A stretch of DNA of 9,594 bases from Burkholderiaceae bacterium (GCA_947373615.1 CANBYN010000052.1:1-9594); one strand, 5' to 3'. Shown: positions 1 through 7,245, counted from the first letter of the stretch. Translations and numbers: made by a program. The notes: a model not told the origin generated them from the letters alone.

Positions 1-321
1 ATTGAAAAGCTGATGCATTTCATTGGAAGCCGCCCAATAGTGGGCTACTACTTGGAGTTTGATTTAGCCATGCTTAATAAAGGCATATGGCGAATGTTGG
101 GATTAGGATTACCTCAGCCTAAAATTGAAGTCTCAGCAATGTATTACGAATATAAAAACCAGCAACTTTCTATGAATGCGCAGGACCGCAATATTGATCT
201 GCGTTTCCAAACAATCATGAAAGATTTGGGGATGCCAGTGCGAGATGCCCATGATGCCATCAATGATGCGGTTATGACAGGGATGGCCTTTATTAAGTTA
301 CGCGAATTGCTGAGCAAGTAA
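1..321 (+). CDS. DnaQ-like 3'-5' exonuclease, C-terminal part (5' end outside window)
   Basis: The reading frame is open from base 1 and gives the last 106 residues of a DEDD-family exonuclease related to the DNA polymerase III epsilon subunit. The Exo II motif is visible as 'GYYLEFDLAMLNK' (residues 15-27 of the fragment), where the Asp is the metal-ligand position. The Exo III region reads 'RDAHDAINDAVMT', with the catalytic His and Asp spaced as in DEDDh enzymes (HxxxxD). Exo I (DxE) must lie upstream of the window. Such proteins remove 3'-terminal nucleotides in proofreading or nucleic-acid turnover. Which paralogue this is cannot be told from the fragment; it is probably a stand-alone DnaQ-like nuclease rather than dnaQ itself. 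It converges with actP, and a shared terminator lies 19 bp after the stop. Confidence 0.8.
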   Translation: MEKLMHFIGSRPIVGYYLEFDLAMLNKGIWRMLGLGLPQPKIEVSAMYYEYKNQQLSMNAQDRNIDLRFQTIMKDLGMPVRDAHDAINDAVMTGMAFIKLRELLSK

Positions 322-340
322 AGTGTTCCAATGATCATAA

Positions 341-368
341 AAAAAGCCAGGATCTCTCCTGGCTTTTT
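341..368. terminator. Bidirectional rho-independent terminator
   Basis: A perfect 11-bp stem pairs AAAAAGCCAGG (341-351) with CCTGGCTTTTT (358-368) around the 6-nt loop ATCTCT. There is a T-run at the 3' side on each strand. It sits between the convergent exonuclease and actP stops and can serve both. Confidence 0.9.
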
Positions 369-391
369 AATGACTACTTCTTGGCCAGATA

Positions 392-2119
392 TTAGTGGCC
401 AGAAGCTCCTGAAGCACCGAAACCAGTTTCAGAACGAACTTGTTGGGCTGGGAATGCAGCACGTTCTTTCTTCGCGTTTTCGCTGTTATCCAATATGGAG
501 AACAACCATACACCAACGAAACCAATTGTCATCGAGAACAGAGCTGGGGAAGAATAAGGGAACCAAGCAGAACCCTTAGGATTGCCCAATACCGCTTCCC
601 AAACTGCTGGGGAAACTACCGTCAAGGCTACTGAAGAAGCTAAGCCCAAGAAACCGCCAATCACAGCGCCCCTAGTTGTGCAATTCTTCCAGAGAACGGA
701 CATGAAGAGTACTGGGAAGTTTGCAGAAGCTGCAATCGCGAAGGCCAATGCCACCATAAAAGCAATGTTCTGCTTTTCAAAGACAATACCCAACAAAACT
801 GCAATTACGCCTAAGGAAACTGTGGTTAAACGAGATACCTTTAATTCTGAAGCGCTATCAGCATTGCCTTTTTTCCATACTGTTGCATAAAGGTCATGTG
901 AAACTGCAGAAGCACCAGAAAGAGTCAAGCCAGCAACCACCGCCAAAATCGTAGCAAACGCTACAGCAGAAATAAAACCATAGAAGATATTTCCGCCAAC
1001 AACTTTAGCAACCAATACAGCAGCCATGTTTGCAGTACCAGCACCACCGTTGATCACGCCTTTAGCTACGTTAGCCAACTCAGGGTTGGTCAATACCAAG
1101 GTAATCGCACCAAAACCGATGATGAAAATCAAAACATAGAAATAGCCAATCCATGTAGTTGCCCACAATACCGATTTACGAGCTTCTTTAGCATCCGGAA
1201 CAGTGAAGAAACGCATCAAGATATGAGGCAAACCAGCGGTACCGAACATCAAAGCCATACCGAAAGAAATTGCAGAGATTGGATCTTTAATAAATCCGCC
1301 TGGCCCCATGATGCTCAAACCAGCCTTGACCGCTTCTTCTGGAGTTTTTCCAGTGTTTGCTGCAATAGCAGTTTTCACTTCAACTGCCTTAGCAAACAAT
1401 GCTTCTGGGCTAAAGCCATATTGCGCTAAAACCATGAATGCCATAAAGCTTACGCCAGCCAACAACATAACGGCTTTAATAATTTGCACCCAAGTTGTAG
1501 CAGTCATGCCGCCGAACAACACATAGACCATCATCAAGCAGCCAACAATTACAACCGCCATCCAATATTCAAGGCCGAATAACAATTTTATTAATTGACC
1601 TGCTCCAACCATTTGAGCGATCAAATAGAAAGCAACAACCACCAAAGTGCCTGAAGCCGCAAATGCGCGGATTGGACCTTGTTGGAAGCGATAGCCGGCA
1701 ACGTCAGCAAAAGTAAATTTACCGAGATTACGTAAACGCTCTGCCATTAAGAATGTAATGACTGGCCATCCCACCAAGAATCCGATGGAGTAAATCAAGC
1801 CGTCATAGCCATTGGCCATCACTGCAGCTGAAATACCCAAGAAGGAAGCGGCAGACATATAGTCACCAGCGATGGCTAAACCGTTTTGGAAACCAGTAAT
1901 ACCACCTCCAGCGGTATAGAAGTCAGCGGCAGACTTGGTTTTTGCAGCGGCCCATTTAGTAATAAATAAGGTCAACACAACAAACCCACCAAACATGCTA
2001 ATTGCAGTCCAATTGGTTTCCTGAACTGCGGTCTGGCCTACGTCGCCCCCAGCAGCAACAGCTAATAATGGCAATGCCAATAGTGCTAATGCGCTTAAGA
2101 ATTTTTCAATACGATTCAT
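392..2119 (-). CDS. actP: ActP-type cation/acetate symporter (SSF family)
   Basis: This 575-residue inner-membrane protein belongs to the sodium:solute symporter family and takes up acetate and other short monocarboxylates (glycolate, propionate) with a cation. Residues 1-23 form a signal-peptide-like hydrophobic stretch, as in E. coli ActP. Characteristic ActP blocks follow: 'DFYTAGGGITGFQNGLAIAG' from residue 66, 'YDGLIYSIGFLVGWP' near 105-119, and 'GKFTFADVAGYRF' at 133-145. Many further hydrophobic helices run to a polar C-terminal tail ending 'GFGASGASGH'. The length is slightly above E. coli ActP (about 549). Its ATG overlaps the TGA of the upstream DUF485 gene by 4 bp (ATGA), indicating translational coupling, and an AAGGAAG-like ribosome site lies inside the DUF485 coding end. 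The substrate is inferred from the family. Confidence 0.95.
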   Translation of the reverse strand: MNRIEKFLSALALLALPLLAVAAGGDVGQTAVQETNWTAISMFGGFVVLTLFITKWAAAKTKSAADFYTAGGGITGFQNGLAIAGDYMSAASFLGISAAVMANGYDGLIYSIGFLVGWPVITFLMAERLRNLGKFTFADVAGYRFQQGPIRAFAASGTLVVVAFYLIAQMVGAGQLIKLLFGLEYWMAVVIVGCLMMVYVLFGGMTATTWVQIIKAVMLLAGVSFMAFMVLAQYGFSPEALFAKAVEVKTAIAANTGKTPEEAVKAGLSIMGPGGFIKDPISAISFGMALMFGTAGLPHILMRFFTVPDAKEARKSVLWATTWIGYFYVLIFIIGFGAITLVLTNPELANVAKGVINGGAGTANMAAVLVAKVVGGNIFYGFISAVAFATILAVVAGLTLSGASAVSHDLYATVWKKGNADSASELKVSRLTTVSLGVIAVLLGIVFEKQNIAFMVALAFAIAASANFPVLFMSVLWKNCTTRGAVIGGFLGLASSVALTVVSPAVWEAVLGNPKGSAWFPYSSPALFSMTIGFVGVWLFSILDNSENAKKERAAFPAQQVRSETGFGASGASGH

Positions 2120-2424
2120 TTGGAGGCTTCCTTCAAAATTTCAGCAGTCAATGTGTCGTATTCGCTATTTGCTCTATGAACATACAAGCCAGTAATCAAA
2201 ATAGTGAAAACAATCACACCCATTCCGATAGGAATACCTAGGCTAGTAACGCCTGCACCAATTGGCTGAGCCAAAAATGGCTTATCAAAAGCAATGAGGG
2301 CGATGTAACCGTAATAGACGACAAACATCAAAATACATAGGGTCCAACCAAAAGTGCTGCGCTTGCGCTTTAGCTCTTGGTATTTTGGATTTGCCTCTAT
2401 GCGCGCTACGACAGCATCAGACAT
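2116..2424 (-). CDS. DUF485 membrane protein (YjcH-like), actP partner
   Basis: This is a 102-residue protein with two predicted membrane helices (about residues 25-46 and 62-83), a charged N-terminal segment and the family-like 'TGLYVHRANSEYDTLT' just after the second helix. DUF485 proteins are regularly encoded immediately upstream of actP (yjcH in the E. coli acs-yjcH-actP operon). Their molecular role is not established; a helper or regulatory subunit of the symporter is the usual guess. The start is well supported: AAGGAGA lies 7 nt before the ATG on the minus strand. The stop overlaps the actP start, so the two are one operon. Confidence 0.93.
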   Translation of the reverse strand: MSDAVVARIEANPKYQELKRKRSTFGWTLCILMFVVYYGYIALIAFDKPFLAQPIGAGVTSLGIPIGMGVIVFTILITGLYVHRANSEYDTLTAEILKEASK

Positions 2425-2520
2425 ACACTTCTCCTTGAAATTTACTGCAAATGAATCTGCAATTTTAATAAACTGAAAGGGTAAATTCCTGGGATTAACC
2501 TAGTCTTTATATGAAAAAGC

Positions 2521-2547
2521 AGGGAAAATCCTATAAACGCTTTCCCT
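2521..2547. promoter_or_regulatory. Inverted repeat upstream of DUF485-actP operon, possible operator
   Basis: Arms AGGGAAA (2521-2527) and TTTCCCT (2541-2547) are perfect reverse complements separated by 13 bp. Their centres are 20 bp apart, about two helical turns, which suits a dimeric regulator. The site lies about 100 bp upstream of the DUF485 start, where a promoter for the operon would be expected. No regulator is identified. Confidence 0.3.
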
Positions 2548-2759
2548 AGATTGAAAAACAATAGCTTCCTGTTAGTGGATATACGTGCGAATCAAGGACT
2601 AGGTATAATCCCGACTTAGATGAGGCACAACTATATAAAGTGATTCAGTTCAATATCAATTCATTATTTTTTAATGCAAATAAATCAAATTGAACCCCAA
2701 TAGCCCCAAAAGCGTACATTTGTACCTCTCTGATCCAAAACCTGGTGTAACTAGGTGCC

Positions 2760-2773
2760 TTGACTTATGTCAA
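2760..2773. promoter_or_regulatory. Fnr/Crp-type palindrome TTGAC-N4-GTCAA
   Basis: TTGAC (2760-2764), TTAT, GTCAA (2769-2773) form a perfect dyad with the spacing of Fnr/Anr/Dnr-type sites (consensus TTGAT-N4-ATCAA). It lies 99 bp before the acyltransferase ATG and about 336 bp upstream of the DUF485 start. Binding is inferred from the motif only. Confidence 0.35.
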
Positions 2774-2872
2774 TCCCAAAACTCCTGATATGGCGATGAG
2801 CTTTTCCCTTTCGGTTGCAATTGACTGCGAGCAGATGCACTCGACTTTCATTGGAAACTCTTTTCGAATTAG

Positions 2873-4012
2873 ATGCCAATGAGAGCTATTTTCAAAACCG
2901 TCAGCAACTATATTGCGACGATTGCACCTCAAATGAAACACAATATGTTTGGGTCTTCTGATTTGACCCAAAATCAGCCTATAGATGACCCCACCTTTTT
3001 TACCAGTCTGCAAATTAGTACTATGCGAGGATTATTCATAGTCTTATTAGTGGGGTATCACATCGTTGGTTCAGATCAATCAAACGGACTAAATATTGCT
3101 GACGGTCGGTTTCGGATGGTAACCGATATGTTTGATTTTTTGCGCATGCCCCTCATTGCCACCATTGGGGGAATAGTTTATGGATTAAAGCCCATTCGAA
3201 TGAGTGATAACCCCGGCGTTTTCTTTAAGAAAAAAATATATCGCTTATTAATTCCAATGTTTGTAGTAGGCACGTTGTTTGCGGTTATTCAGAGAGTGGT
3301 CCCTGGAGTCAGTAGAGCACCCGTTGATTTCGCTACTTTATATATTTTTCCTGTAGCGCACTACTGGTTTTTGGAATCTTTATTTTGGATCTTTATCACT
3401 ATTTGGATACTAGAGAAAGCTCGTCTTTTATTAACTCCCATTATGTTTTGCATAGTAATGGCTGTAGTGATTCTGGCCCATTTAACATTGCATTTGCCGT
3501 ATCATTTTGGCTTAAGTGGGTGGCTATACCTACTGCCATACTTTCTGTTTGGGTTGTCGATAGTTCGATTTAAACCGCTACGTATACTTTATAAACACCC
3601 TATTTTAATAACTACCTTTTTTTTATTCGTGATTGCTGAAATTGCTATTAATGGCACTCCTCAGAATTATGCGCCACGTAATACACTTTTATTCCTCAGT
3701 GTTGGCATTAGCTTAGTTTGCATTACATTTTGGATTGCGCCAAAAATTCCAGGTCACTTCTTTGCTCTAATTGGTGAAAGTGCATTTACCATTTATCTCT
3801 ACCACATCTTTTTTACTGCCTCCATGCGCATCCTTCTTAAAAAAGCAGGTATTCAACCGTGGGATTTCCGATGGCTACATTTCTTATCAGCATTAGCTGC
3901 AGCAATAATAGGTTCACTTATCATTGAATTAGTAATGCGAAAATCTCGTTGGACATCACTTCTTTTTCTAGGTGAATACATCGACCGCCCCGTGCGAAAG
4001 AACCCGCATTAA
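2873..4012 (+). CDS. Acyltransferase 3 (AT3) family membrane protein
   Basis: This is a 379-residue integral membrane protein, typical in length for AT3 enzymes, which move acyl groups across the inner membrane onto sugars, glycans or other acceptors. Landmarks fit the family. Arg52 and His63 ('MRGLFIVLLVGYHIVG') have the R-x10-H spacing of the first helix. 'DFLRMPLIATIGGIVYG' from residue 88 matches the R-x-P-L segment, and 'FFKKKIYRLLIP' near 117-128 is the basic loop. 'HYWFLESLFW' from 163 resembles the usual W-(Y/F)-L helix start. About ten hydrophobic helices follow, and the protein ends in a basic tail. The acceptor is unknown. The start is uncertain: a TAG directly precedes the first ATG and no good ribosome site is seen. 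The family homology begins near residue 48, so Met21 or Met25 may be the true start. No glycan-synthesis genes adjoin it. It is separated from the dehydrogenase by 235 bp. Confidence 0.8.
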   Translation: MPMRAIFKTVSNYIATIAPQMKHNMFGSSDLTQNQPIDDPTFFTSLQISTMRGLFIVLLVGYHIVGSDQSNGLNIADGRFRMVTDMFDFLRMPLIATIGGIVYGLKPIRMSDNPGVFFKKKIYRLLIPMFVVGTLFAVIQRVVPGVSRAPVDFATLYIFPVAHYWFLESLFWIFITIWILEKARLLLTPIMFCIVMAVVILAHLTLHLPYHFGLSGWLYLLPYFLFGLSIVRFKPLRILYKHPILITTFFLFVIAEIAINGTPQNYAPRNTLLFLSVGISLVCITFWIAPKIPGHFFALIGESAFTIYLYHIFFTASMRILLKKAGIQPWDFRWLHFLSALAAAIIGSLIIELVMRKSRWTSLLFLGEYIDRPVRKNPH

Positions 4013-4247
4013 ACAGTGCATTTATGGGCTTAGCACGAGATGAAATGAACGGGCAATATTTGTGTAAAAGATTGCAGCGCACACTTAAACATCAATTAGC
4101 TGAAAATCAAGATTTAATTTAAGAATCTAAACCCTTTGTAGACCAAAATCCTTTAGCAATTAATTGGCCTAAACGTTCGCTCTCGAACAGACTTACGTCA
4201 TTCGCTTCCACATTATTAGCTCTTATTCTTCAACTTACTAGGCTTTA
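4013..4247. other. Gap with two unconvincing tiny reading frames
   Basis: On the + strand 4024-4122 encodes 32 residues from an ATG ('MGLARDEMNGQYLCKRLQ...'). This frame also continues open upstream of the ATG into the acyltransferase 3' end, but it has no ribosome site. On the minus strand 4119-4211 encodes 30 residues from a GTG ('SLFESERLGQLIAKGFW...') with a possible AAGAG 8 nt upstream. Neither resembles a family I know, and they could be remnants of decayed genes. A small dyad, GTTCG-CTCT-CGAAC, lies at 4175-4188. The dehydrogenase promoter must lie here unless it is read from the acyltransferase gene; none is obvious. Confidence 0.4.
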
Positions 4248-5294
4248 ATGTCGCTTATTTCTTGTTATGCAGCTCAATCTGCAACTGCCGCACTAAGTCC
4301 GTACAAAATAGAACGTAGAAAATTGGGTGAAAATGACATTCAAATTTCGATTGAATTTTGTGGCGTCTGTCATACAGATATTCACTTCGCGAAAAATGAA
4401 TGGGGGCAGACACACTACCCCGTTGTTCCTGGTCATGAAATTGTTGGAATTGTTGCCGCGCTAGGCACAAATGTACAAAAACTCAAAATTGGTCAACGAG
4501 TAGCTGCGGGATACATTGCTGGCTCCTGCCAGATATGCTCATCATGCAAGGCGGGATTAGAGCAGTATTGTCTTCAGGGATTTACAGCCATCTTTAATAG
4601 CCCCGCAAATGATCTTGGTGGATTCACTTACGGGGGCTATTCAAAAAGCATCGTCATAGATAAAAATTTTGTTTTGCTGGCACCTACCGGATTAGATCCA
4701 GCAGGAATGGCGCCGCTCCTGTGTGCGGGCCTTACTACCTATTCACCATTAAAGCATTGGGGCGTAAAACCAGGTATGACAGTGGGTATCATTGGATTGG
4801 GTGGCCTAGGTCACCTAGCCGTGAAGCTATCTCATGCTATGGGAGCGAAGACAGTCATGATCACAACCTCAAAGGGCAAAGCGGCTGATGCCTCAAGATT
4901 AGGTGCTGACGAGGTATTAATCTCAACTGACGTAGCAGCGATGAAGGCGATGGAGAATCAATTTGACTTTTTACTCAATACCATTCCCTCCCCTCATGAT
5001 TACAACCATTACATGGGCTTACTCAAGGTGGATTCAACAATGTGTATTGTTGGCTCAATTGGCCCTACATCCGAGCTCAATACAGAAGCACTAGTTTATA
5101 AAAGAAGAAGTATTTCTGGCTCGTTTGCTGGGGGAATTAGAGAGGCGCAAGAAATGTTATATTTTTGCGCAAAACACCAAATTGTTTCCGACATTGAAAT
5201 CATCAAAATGGATCAAATCAATGAGGCCTTTCAGCGAATTCAAAAAAATGATGTGAAATATCGATTTGTGATTGATATGCGTAGCCTCAGTTAG
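4248..5294 (+). CDS. Zinc-dependent NAD(P) alcohol dehydrogenase, cinnamyl-alcohol/YahK type
   Basis: This is a 348-residue cytoplasmic medium-chain dehydrogenase/reductase that interconverts alcohols and aldehydes. Catalytic zinc ligands are Cys41 ('GVCHTD'), His63 ('PGHE') and Cys159 ('LLCAGLTTY'). The structural zinc has all four cysteines, 94, 97, 100 and 108 ('CQICSSCKAGLEQYC'). The Rossmann motif GLGGLG is at 183-188. After the second strand, 'TTSKGK' replaces an acidic residue, which in this subfamily goes with NADPH preference. All catalytic positions are intact and length is normal. The start at 4248 fits the family N-terminus although the ribosome site is weak (TAGG). It resembles E. 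coli YahK and plant CAD-like broad aldehyde reductases; the substrate is not predictable. It ends 3 bp before the convergent MarR-like gene, with no terminator visible between them. Confidence 0.92.
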   Translation: MSLISCYAAQSATAALSPYKIERRKLGENDIQISIEFCGVCHTDIHFAKNEWGQTHYPVVPGHEIVGIVAALGTNVQKLKIGQRVAAGYIAGSCQICSSCKAGLEQYCLQGFTAIFNSPANDLGGFTYGGYSKSIVIDKNFVLLAPTGLDPAGMAPLLCAGLTTYSPLKHWGVKPGMTVGIIGLGGLGHLAVKLSHAMGAKTVMITTSKGKAADASRLGADEVLISTDVAAMKAMENQFDFLLNTIPSPHDYNHYMGLLKVDSTMCIVGSIGPTSELNTEALVYKRRSISGSFAGGIREAQEMLYFCAKHQIVSDIEIIKMDQINEAFQRIQKNDVKYRFVIDMRSLS

Positions 5295-5297
5295 AAA

Positions 5298-5648
5298 CTA
5301 TTTAAGGGATGGCTGTATGGCTTGCTCTACACAGGCGGATAGCAACTCAAAGCGCTTATACGCTAGAAGCGTGGGCATTACCCTTTTTCTACGAGCATCG
5401 TCTTGTGTAATTAGCTCGATATAGCCGAGATATCGTAAATTTTTTACACGCCCATGAAGAGTAGCTTGCGAGCCTAAATCCTTTAAACCCAACAAATCAC
5501 CCACAAAAACTGAACGCCCCTCGTGGTCGTCGACCATTATATTATCAAGCAACTGATCTTCTGTTGAGTCCAATTTCCGAATATTGCTTTTAGAATTGAG
5601 CGCTTCCGCCAGCTTGAGAAACCGTATATACAAATTAGGTTTTTTCAT
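5298..5648 (-). CDS. Small MarR-like winged-helix DNA-binding protein
   Basis: This is a 116-residue soluble, basic protein. Residues about 47-85 read as a helix-turn-helix ('VFVGDLLGLKDLGSQATLHG', then 'RVKNLRYLGYI'). They are followed by a beta-wing 'ELITQDDARRKRVMPT' of the D-x-R-x-K-R-x-x-x-T type seen in MarR regulators, then a closing helix. It is shorter than typical MarR proteins (about 140-150) because the N-terminal dimerisation helix is brief. It probably controls nearby genes, but no operator can be assigned. The ATG is preceded by AAGG only about 2 nt away and by GGAAGAG about 12 nt away, so the ribosome site is not ideal. It lies downstream of the 73-residue gene on the same strand (84 bp gap), possibly co-transcribed. 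Confidence 0.75.
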   Translation of the reverse strand: MKKPNLYIRFLKLAEALNSKSNIRKLDSTEDQLLDNIMVDDHEGRSVFVGDLLGLKDLGSQATLHGRVKNLRYLGYIELITQDDARRKRVMPTLLAYKRFELLSACVEQAIQPSLK

Positions 5649-5732
5649 GCCTTAATACCACTCTTCCTTTGACTCAATAAGTAAATATTTTTATTAGTAG
5701 TTAAATTCATTACGAGTAGAGAAAATTTAAGA

Positions 5733-5954
5733 TCAAAATAAACTTTCAATATTTTGATGGGTCCATGAAATTAAATTTTGATTTTCCTCTTTACTCAATT
5801 CAGACATGAGATTCGCACTTAAGATAACGGCTCCATCCTCGCCAGATGAAAAAGGGACATTTTGGTAAGGGTAGCCTTTATCGCTACCATGAAGGTCATA
5901 GACAATATCTAGCAATCGCATGGTGTTGTCTGAATGTAAGTCTGATGAATTCAT
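5733..5954 (-). CDS. Hypothetical 73-residue acidic protein
   Basis: I do not recognise this protein. The chosen start (ATG 5954-5952) has a strong AGAGAGGGA ribosome site 5 nt upstream. The frame could be extended to 6050 (105 residues), but that start has no such site. The product is acidic and soluble with no signal peptide or membrane helix. It has a helical N-terminal 'NTMRLLDIVYDLHG', a Gly/Pro-rich centre 'GYPYQNVPFSSGEDGAVIL', and a helical C-terminus ending 'WTHQNIESLF'. It precedes the MarR-like gene on the same strand. A palindrome at 6065-6081 lies about 110 bp upstream and may be its operator. Confidence 0.6.
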   Translation of the reverse strand: MNSSDLHSDNTMRLLDIVYDLHGSDKGYPYQNVPFSSGEDGAVILSANLMSELSKEENQNLISWTHQNIESLF

Positions 5955-6064
5955 TTTAATCCCTCTCTTTGAATGTGGATAAACCAGTTCACACGAAAAT
6001 AGAATATGAAAATCGCCACTAACAGTCTGTACACTATCAAACATACTCAATAGAAAAACAGCAT

Positions 6065-6081
6065 TACATTTAATAAATGTA
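6065..6081. promoter_or_regulatory. Perfect palindrome upstream of the 73-residue gene
   Basis: Arms TACATTTA (6065-6072) and TAAATGTA (6074-6081) flank a single base. It has no T-tract and does not look like a terminator. It may be a regulator site, possibly for the MarR-like protein encoded two genes downstream. Confidence 0.3.
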
Positions 6082-6094
6082 GTTTGCTAAGAAA

Positions 6095-6120
6095 AAATAG
6101 CCGCCCTAAAGCGGCTATTT
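6095..6120 (-). terminator. Rho-independent terminator of the BON-CsbD-lipoprotein operon
   Basis: A 10-bp perfect stem pairs AAATAGCCGC (6095-6104) with GCGGCTATTT (6111-6120) around a 6-nt loop. Read on the minus strand it is followed by T residues, 19 bp past the lipoprotein stop. The + strand side lacks a comparable T-run. Confidence 0.88.
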
Positions 6121-6139
6121 AATATTGCGATCTATTCAA

Positions 6140-6529
6140 CTACATCTGCACTATATGCCAAGCATTGTTTGAAAAACCATTGCCATTTTGCTCCCCAGGT
6201 TTCGTATCCTTCAAGAAGTAATACAGGGGCTTACCTTTATAGGCAAACTGCTTTTTGCCATCATCGCGCGTAATGATGGAATAACTTCCATAAGAAGTTG
6301 CATTAGCATCTACCAGCAATGGTGGCCAGTTTATGGCGCAGTCACCATAACAACTTGATTTTCCGGAGTTAGCCTGATCATTGTCAAAGGTATAGAGAGT
6401 CATGTTATTGGTACTAACTAAGACGCCCTTTTCAGTTTTAACAATGCTCTGACCGGCTGACATCGATACACATGCTACAAGGGTAATACCGGCCAATGAT
6501 ACTAAGCTCGATTTTATAAAATATTTCAT
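6140..6529 (-). CDS. COG4315-type secreted-repeat lipoprotein
   Basis: This is a 129-residue predicted lipoprotein with signal peptide and lipobox LVAC, so Cys20 would be lipidated. The mature part has two copies of the Y-x-(F/W/Y)-x-x-D type repeat of the 'secreted repeat of unknown function' family: 'MTLYTFDNDQ' at 43-52 and 'KPLYYFLKDTKPG' at 100-112. The hallmark 'SSCYGDCAINWPPLL' (Cys60, Cys64, WPP) lies between them, and the protein ends 'GNGFSNNAWHIVQM'. The family's function is unknown. The start is set by AAAGG 8 nt upstream and by the lipobox distance; an ATG 63 bp further up would spoil the signal peptide. It is third in the minus-strand set, 31 bp after the CsbD-like gene. Confidence 0.88.
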   Translation of the reverse strand: MKYFIKSSLVSLAGITLVACVSMSAGQSIVKTEKGVLVSTNNMTLYTFDNDQANSGKSSCYGDCAINWPPLLVDANATSYGSYSIITRDDGKKQFAYKGKPLYYFLKDTKPGEQNGNGFSNNAWHIVQM

Positions 6530-6560
6530 AGCAATACCTTTCATGTGGATCAAAAATAGA

Positions 6561-6737
6561 TTAAAGCGTTTTTTTTGCTTCAGATTTTGCATCTCCTAAA
6601 CCTGCCTGGATCTTTCCTGTGGTTTTTTGGACAAGGCCTTCTACCTCCAGGGATTTATTTCCAACTAAGTCTCCGGCAACCTCCTTAACCTTACCTTTAA
6701 CTTCTTCAACTCGGCCTTTTACTTGATCTTTATTCAT
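6561..6737 (-). CDS. CsbD-like stress protein
   Basis: This is a 58-residue, highly charged, Lys/Glu/Gly-rich protein of the CsbD family (general-stress proteins in Bacillus and many proteobacteria, biochemical role unknown). The typical pattern is 'MNKDQVKGRVEEVKGKVKEV' (1-20), then 'AGDLVGNKSLEVEGLVQKTT' and 'GKIQAGLGDAK', two related segments. No cysteine, signal peptide or membrane helix is present. The start is chosen for AAAGGAA 7 nt upstream and the family N-terminus; a 9-residue longer frame exists without support. It lies 50 bp after the BON lipoprotein gene and 31 bp before the COG4315 gene. Confidence 0.9.
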   Translation of the reverse strand: MNKDQVKGRVEEVKGKVKEVAGDLVGNKSLEVEGLVQKTTGKIQAGLGDAKSEAKKTL

Positions 6738-6787
6738 GGCAATTCCTTTAGTGACGTTAAACAACGGAAATACAAACTGCGAAACTC

Positions 6788-7123
6788 TTATTTATAAAAA
6801 GGGTTGTTACTGCCTTTTACTCTCATGTCATTTTTGACAGAGGTAACCCCCGGTACACTTTTTGCAACTTCTACAGCCTTATTGGTTTGATCGATCGTGC
6901 TAACAAATCCACTTAGTTGCACTTCTCCCTTGAAGGTCTCAACAGTGATCTCCAAGCTCTTTAATGAAGGCTCATTAAAAATTGCTGTTTTTACTTTTGC
7001 CGTTAAAACACTGTTATCAACATACTGACCAGTGCTTTCTTTAGTCTGTGTAGCGGCACAAGCTGTTAGCGATATTAATAAGCCCACAGATATCAATGCG
7101 GTAATTTTATTTAGTAATCTCAT
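6788..7123 (-). CDS. BON-domain lipoprotein (OsmY-like)
   Basis: This 111-residue predicted lipoprotein has a signal peptide ending in lipobox LTAC (Cys22). A single BON domain spans about 37-104: helix 'NSVLTAKVKTAIFNEPSLKS', strand 'ITVETFKGEVQLSGFVST', helix 'QTNKAVEVAKSVPGV', and final strand 'SVKNDMRVK'. BON domains (OsmY, DolP) bind phospholipid surfaces in the periplasm and are linked to envelope or osmotic stress. The minus-strand leader carries GAAAGAA a few bases before the ATG. It is first in the three-gene minus-strand set and divergent from the beta-barrel gene, with 206 bp between. Confidence 0.9.
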   Translation of the reverse strand: MRLLNKITALISVGLLISLTACAATQTKESTGQYVDNSVLTAKVKTAIFNEPSLKSLEITVETFKGEVQLSGFVSTIDQTNKAVEVAKSVPGVTSVKNDMRVKGSNNPFYK

Positions 7124-7150
7124 CTGATTCTTTCGTAATAGTTCGTTGAC

Positions 7151-7180
7151 TGTATAAAGGTATCAACATGTCCTTGACTA
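7151..7180 (-). promoter_or_regulatory. Weak candidate promoter for the BON operon
   Basis: On the minus strand TAGTCA (7180-7175), 18 bp, then TATACA (7156-7151) match sigma-70 boxes 4 of 6 each, giving a leader of about 20 nt that retains the ribosome site. An overlapping dyad, GTTGA (7145-7149) and TCAAC (7163-7167), could be an operator. This is a by-eye assignment. Confidence 0.25.
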
Positions 7181-7245
7181 CCTTATAAGCCTATTCTTTG
7201 ATTCTGCAATCACGTGTTCGATATCAGACATAAAGCAATTTTTTT

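Larger units (their letters stand above)
2425..2872. other. 448-bp non-coding region between actP operon and acyltransferase gene
   Basis: This is the divergent control region for the DUF485-actP operon (minus) and the acyltransferase gene (plus). No convincing gene was found. It contains an inverted repeat with 7-bp arms (2521-2527 and 2541-2547), a TATAAT hexamer on the + strand at 2604-2609 without a good -35 at the right distance, a small palindrome GTACATTTGTAC (2714-2725), and an Fnr-type box (2760-2773). No strong sigma-70 promoter could be assigned to either strand by eye. Confidence 0.6.

Noticed and set aside
331..2241. Several + strand frames of 60-102 residues opposite actP and DUF485
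   Set aside because: They lie antisense to clearly coding genes, lack start signals and have no family resemblance.
2765..3013. 82-residue minus-strand frame over the acyltransferase 5' end
   Set aside because: It overlaps the better-supported acyltransferase frame, has no ribosome site, and shows no recognisable domain.
4175..4188. GTTCG-CTCT-CGAAC as a tRNA arm or attachment-site remnant
   Set aside because: No acceptor, D or anticodon arms surround it, and no direct repeat of it was seen in the window.
5955..6050. N-terminal extension of the 73-residue protein to 105 residues
   Set aside because: The upstream ATG has no ribosome site, whereas the internal ATG at 5954 has a strong one.
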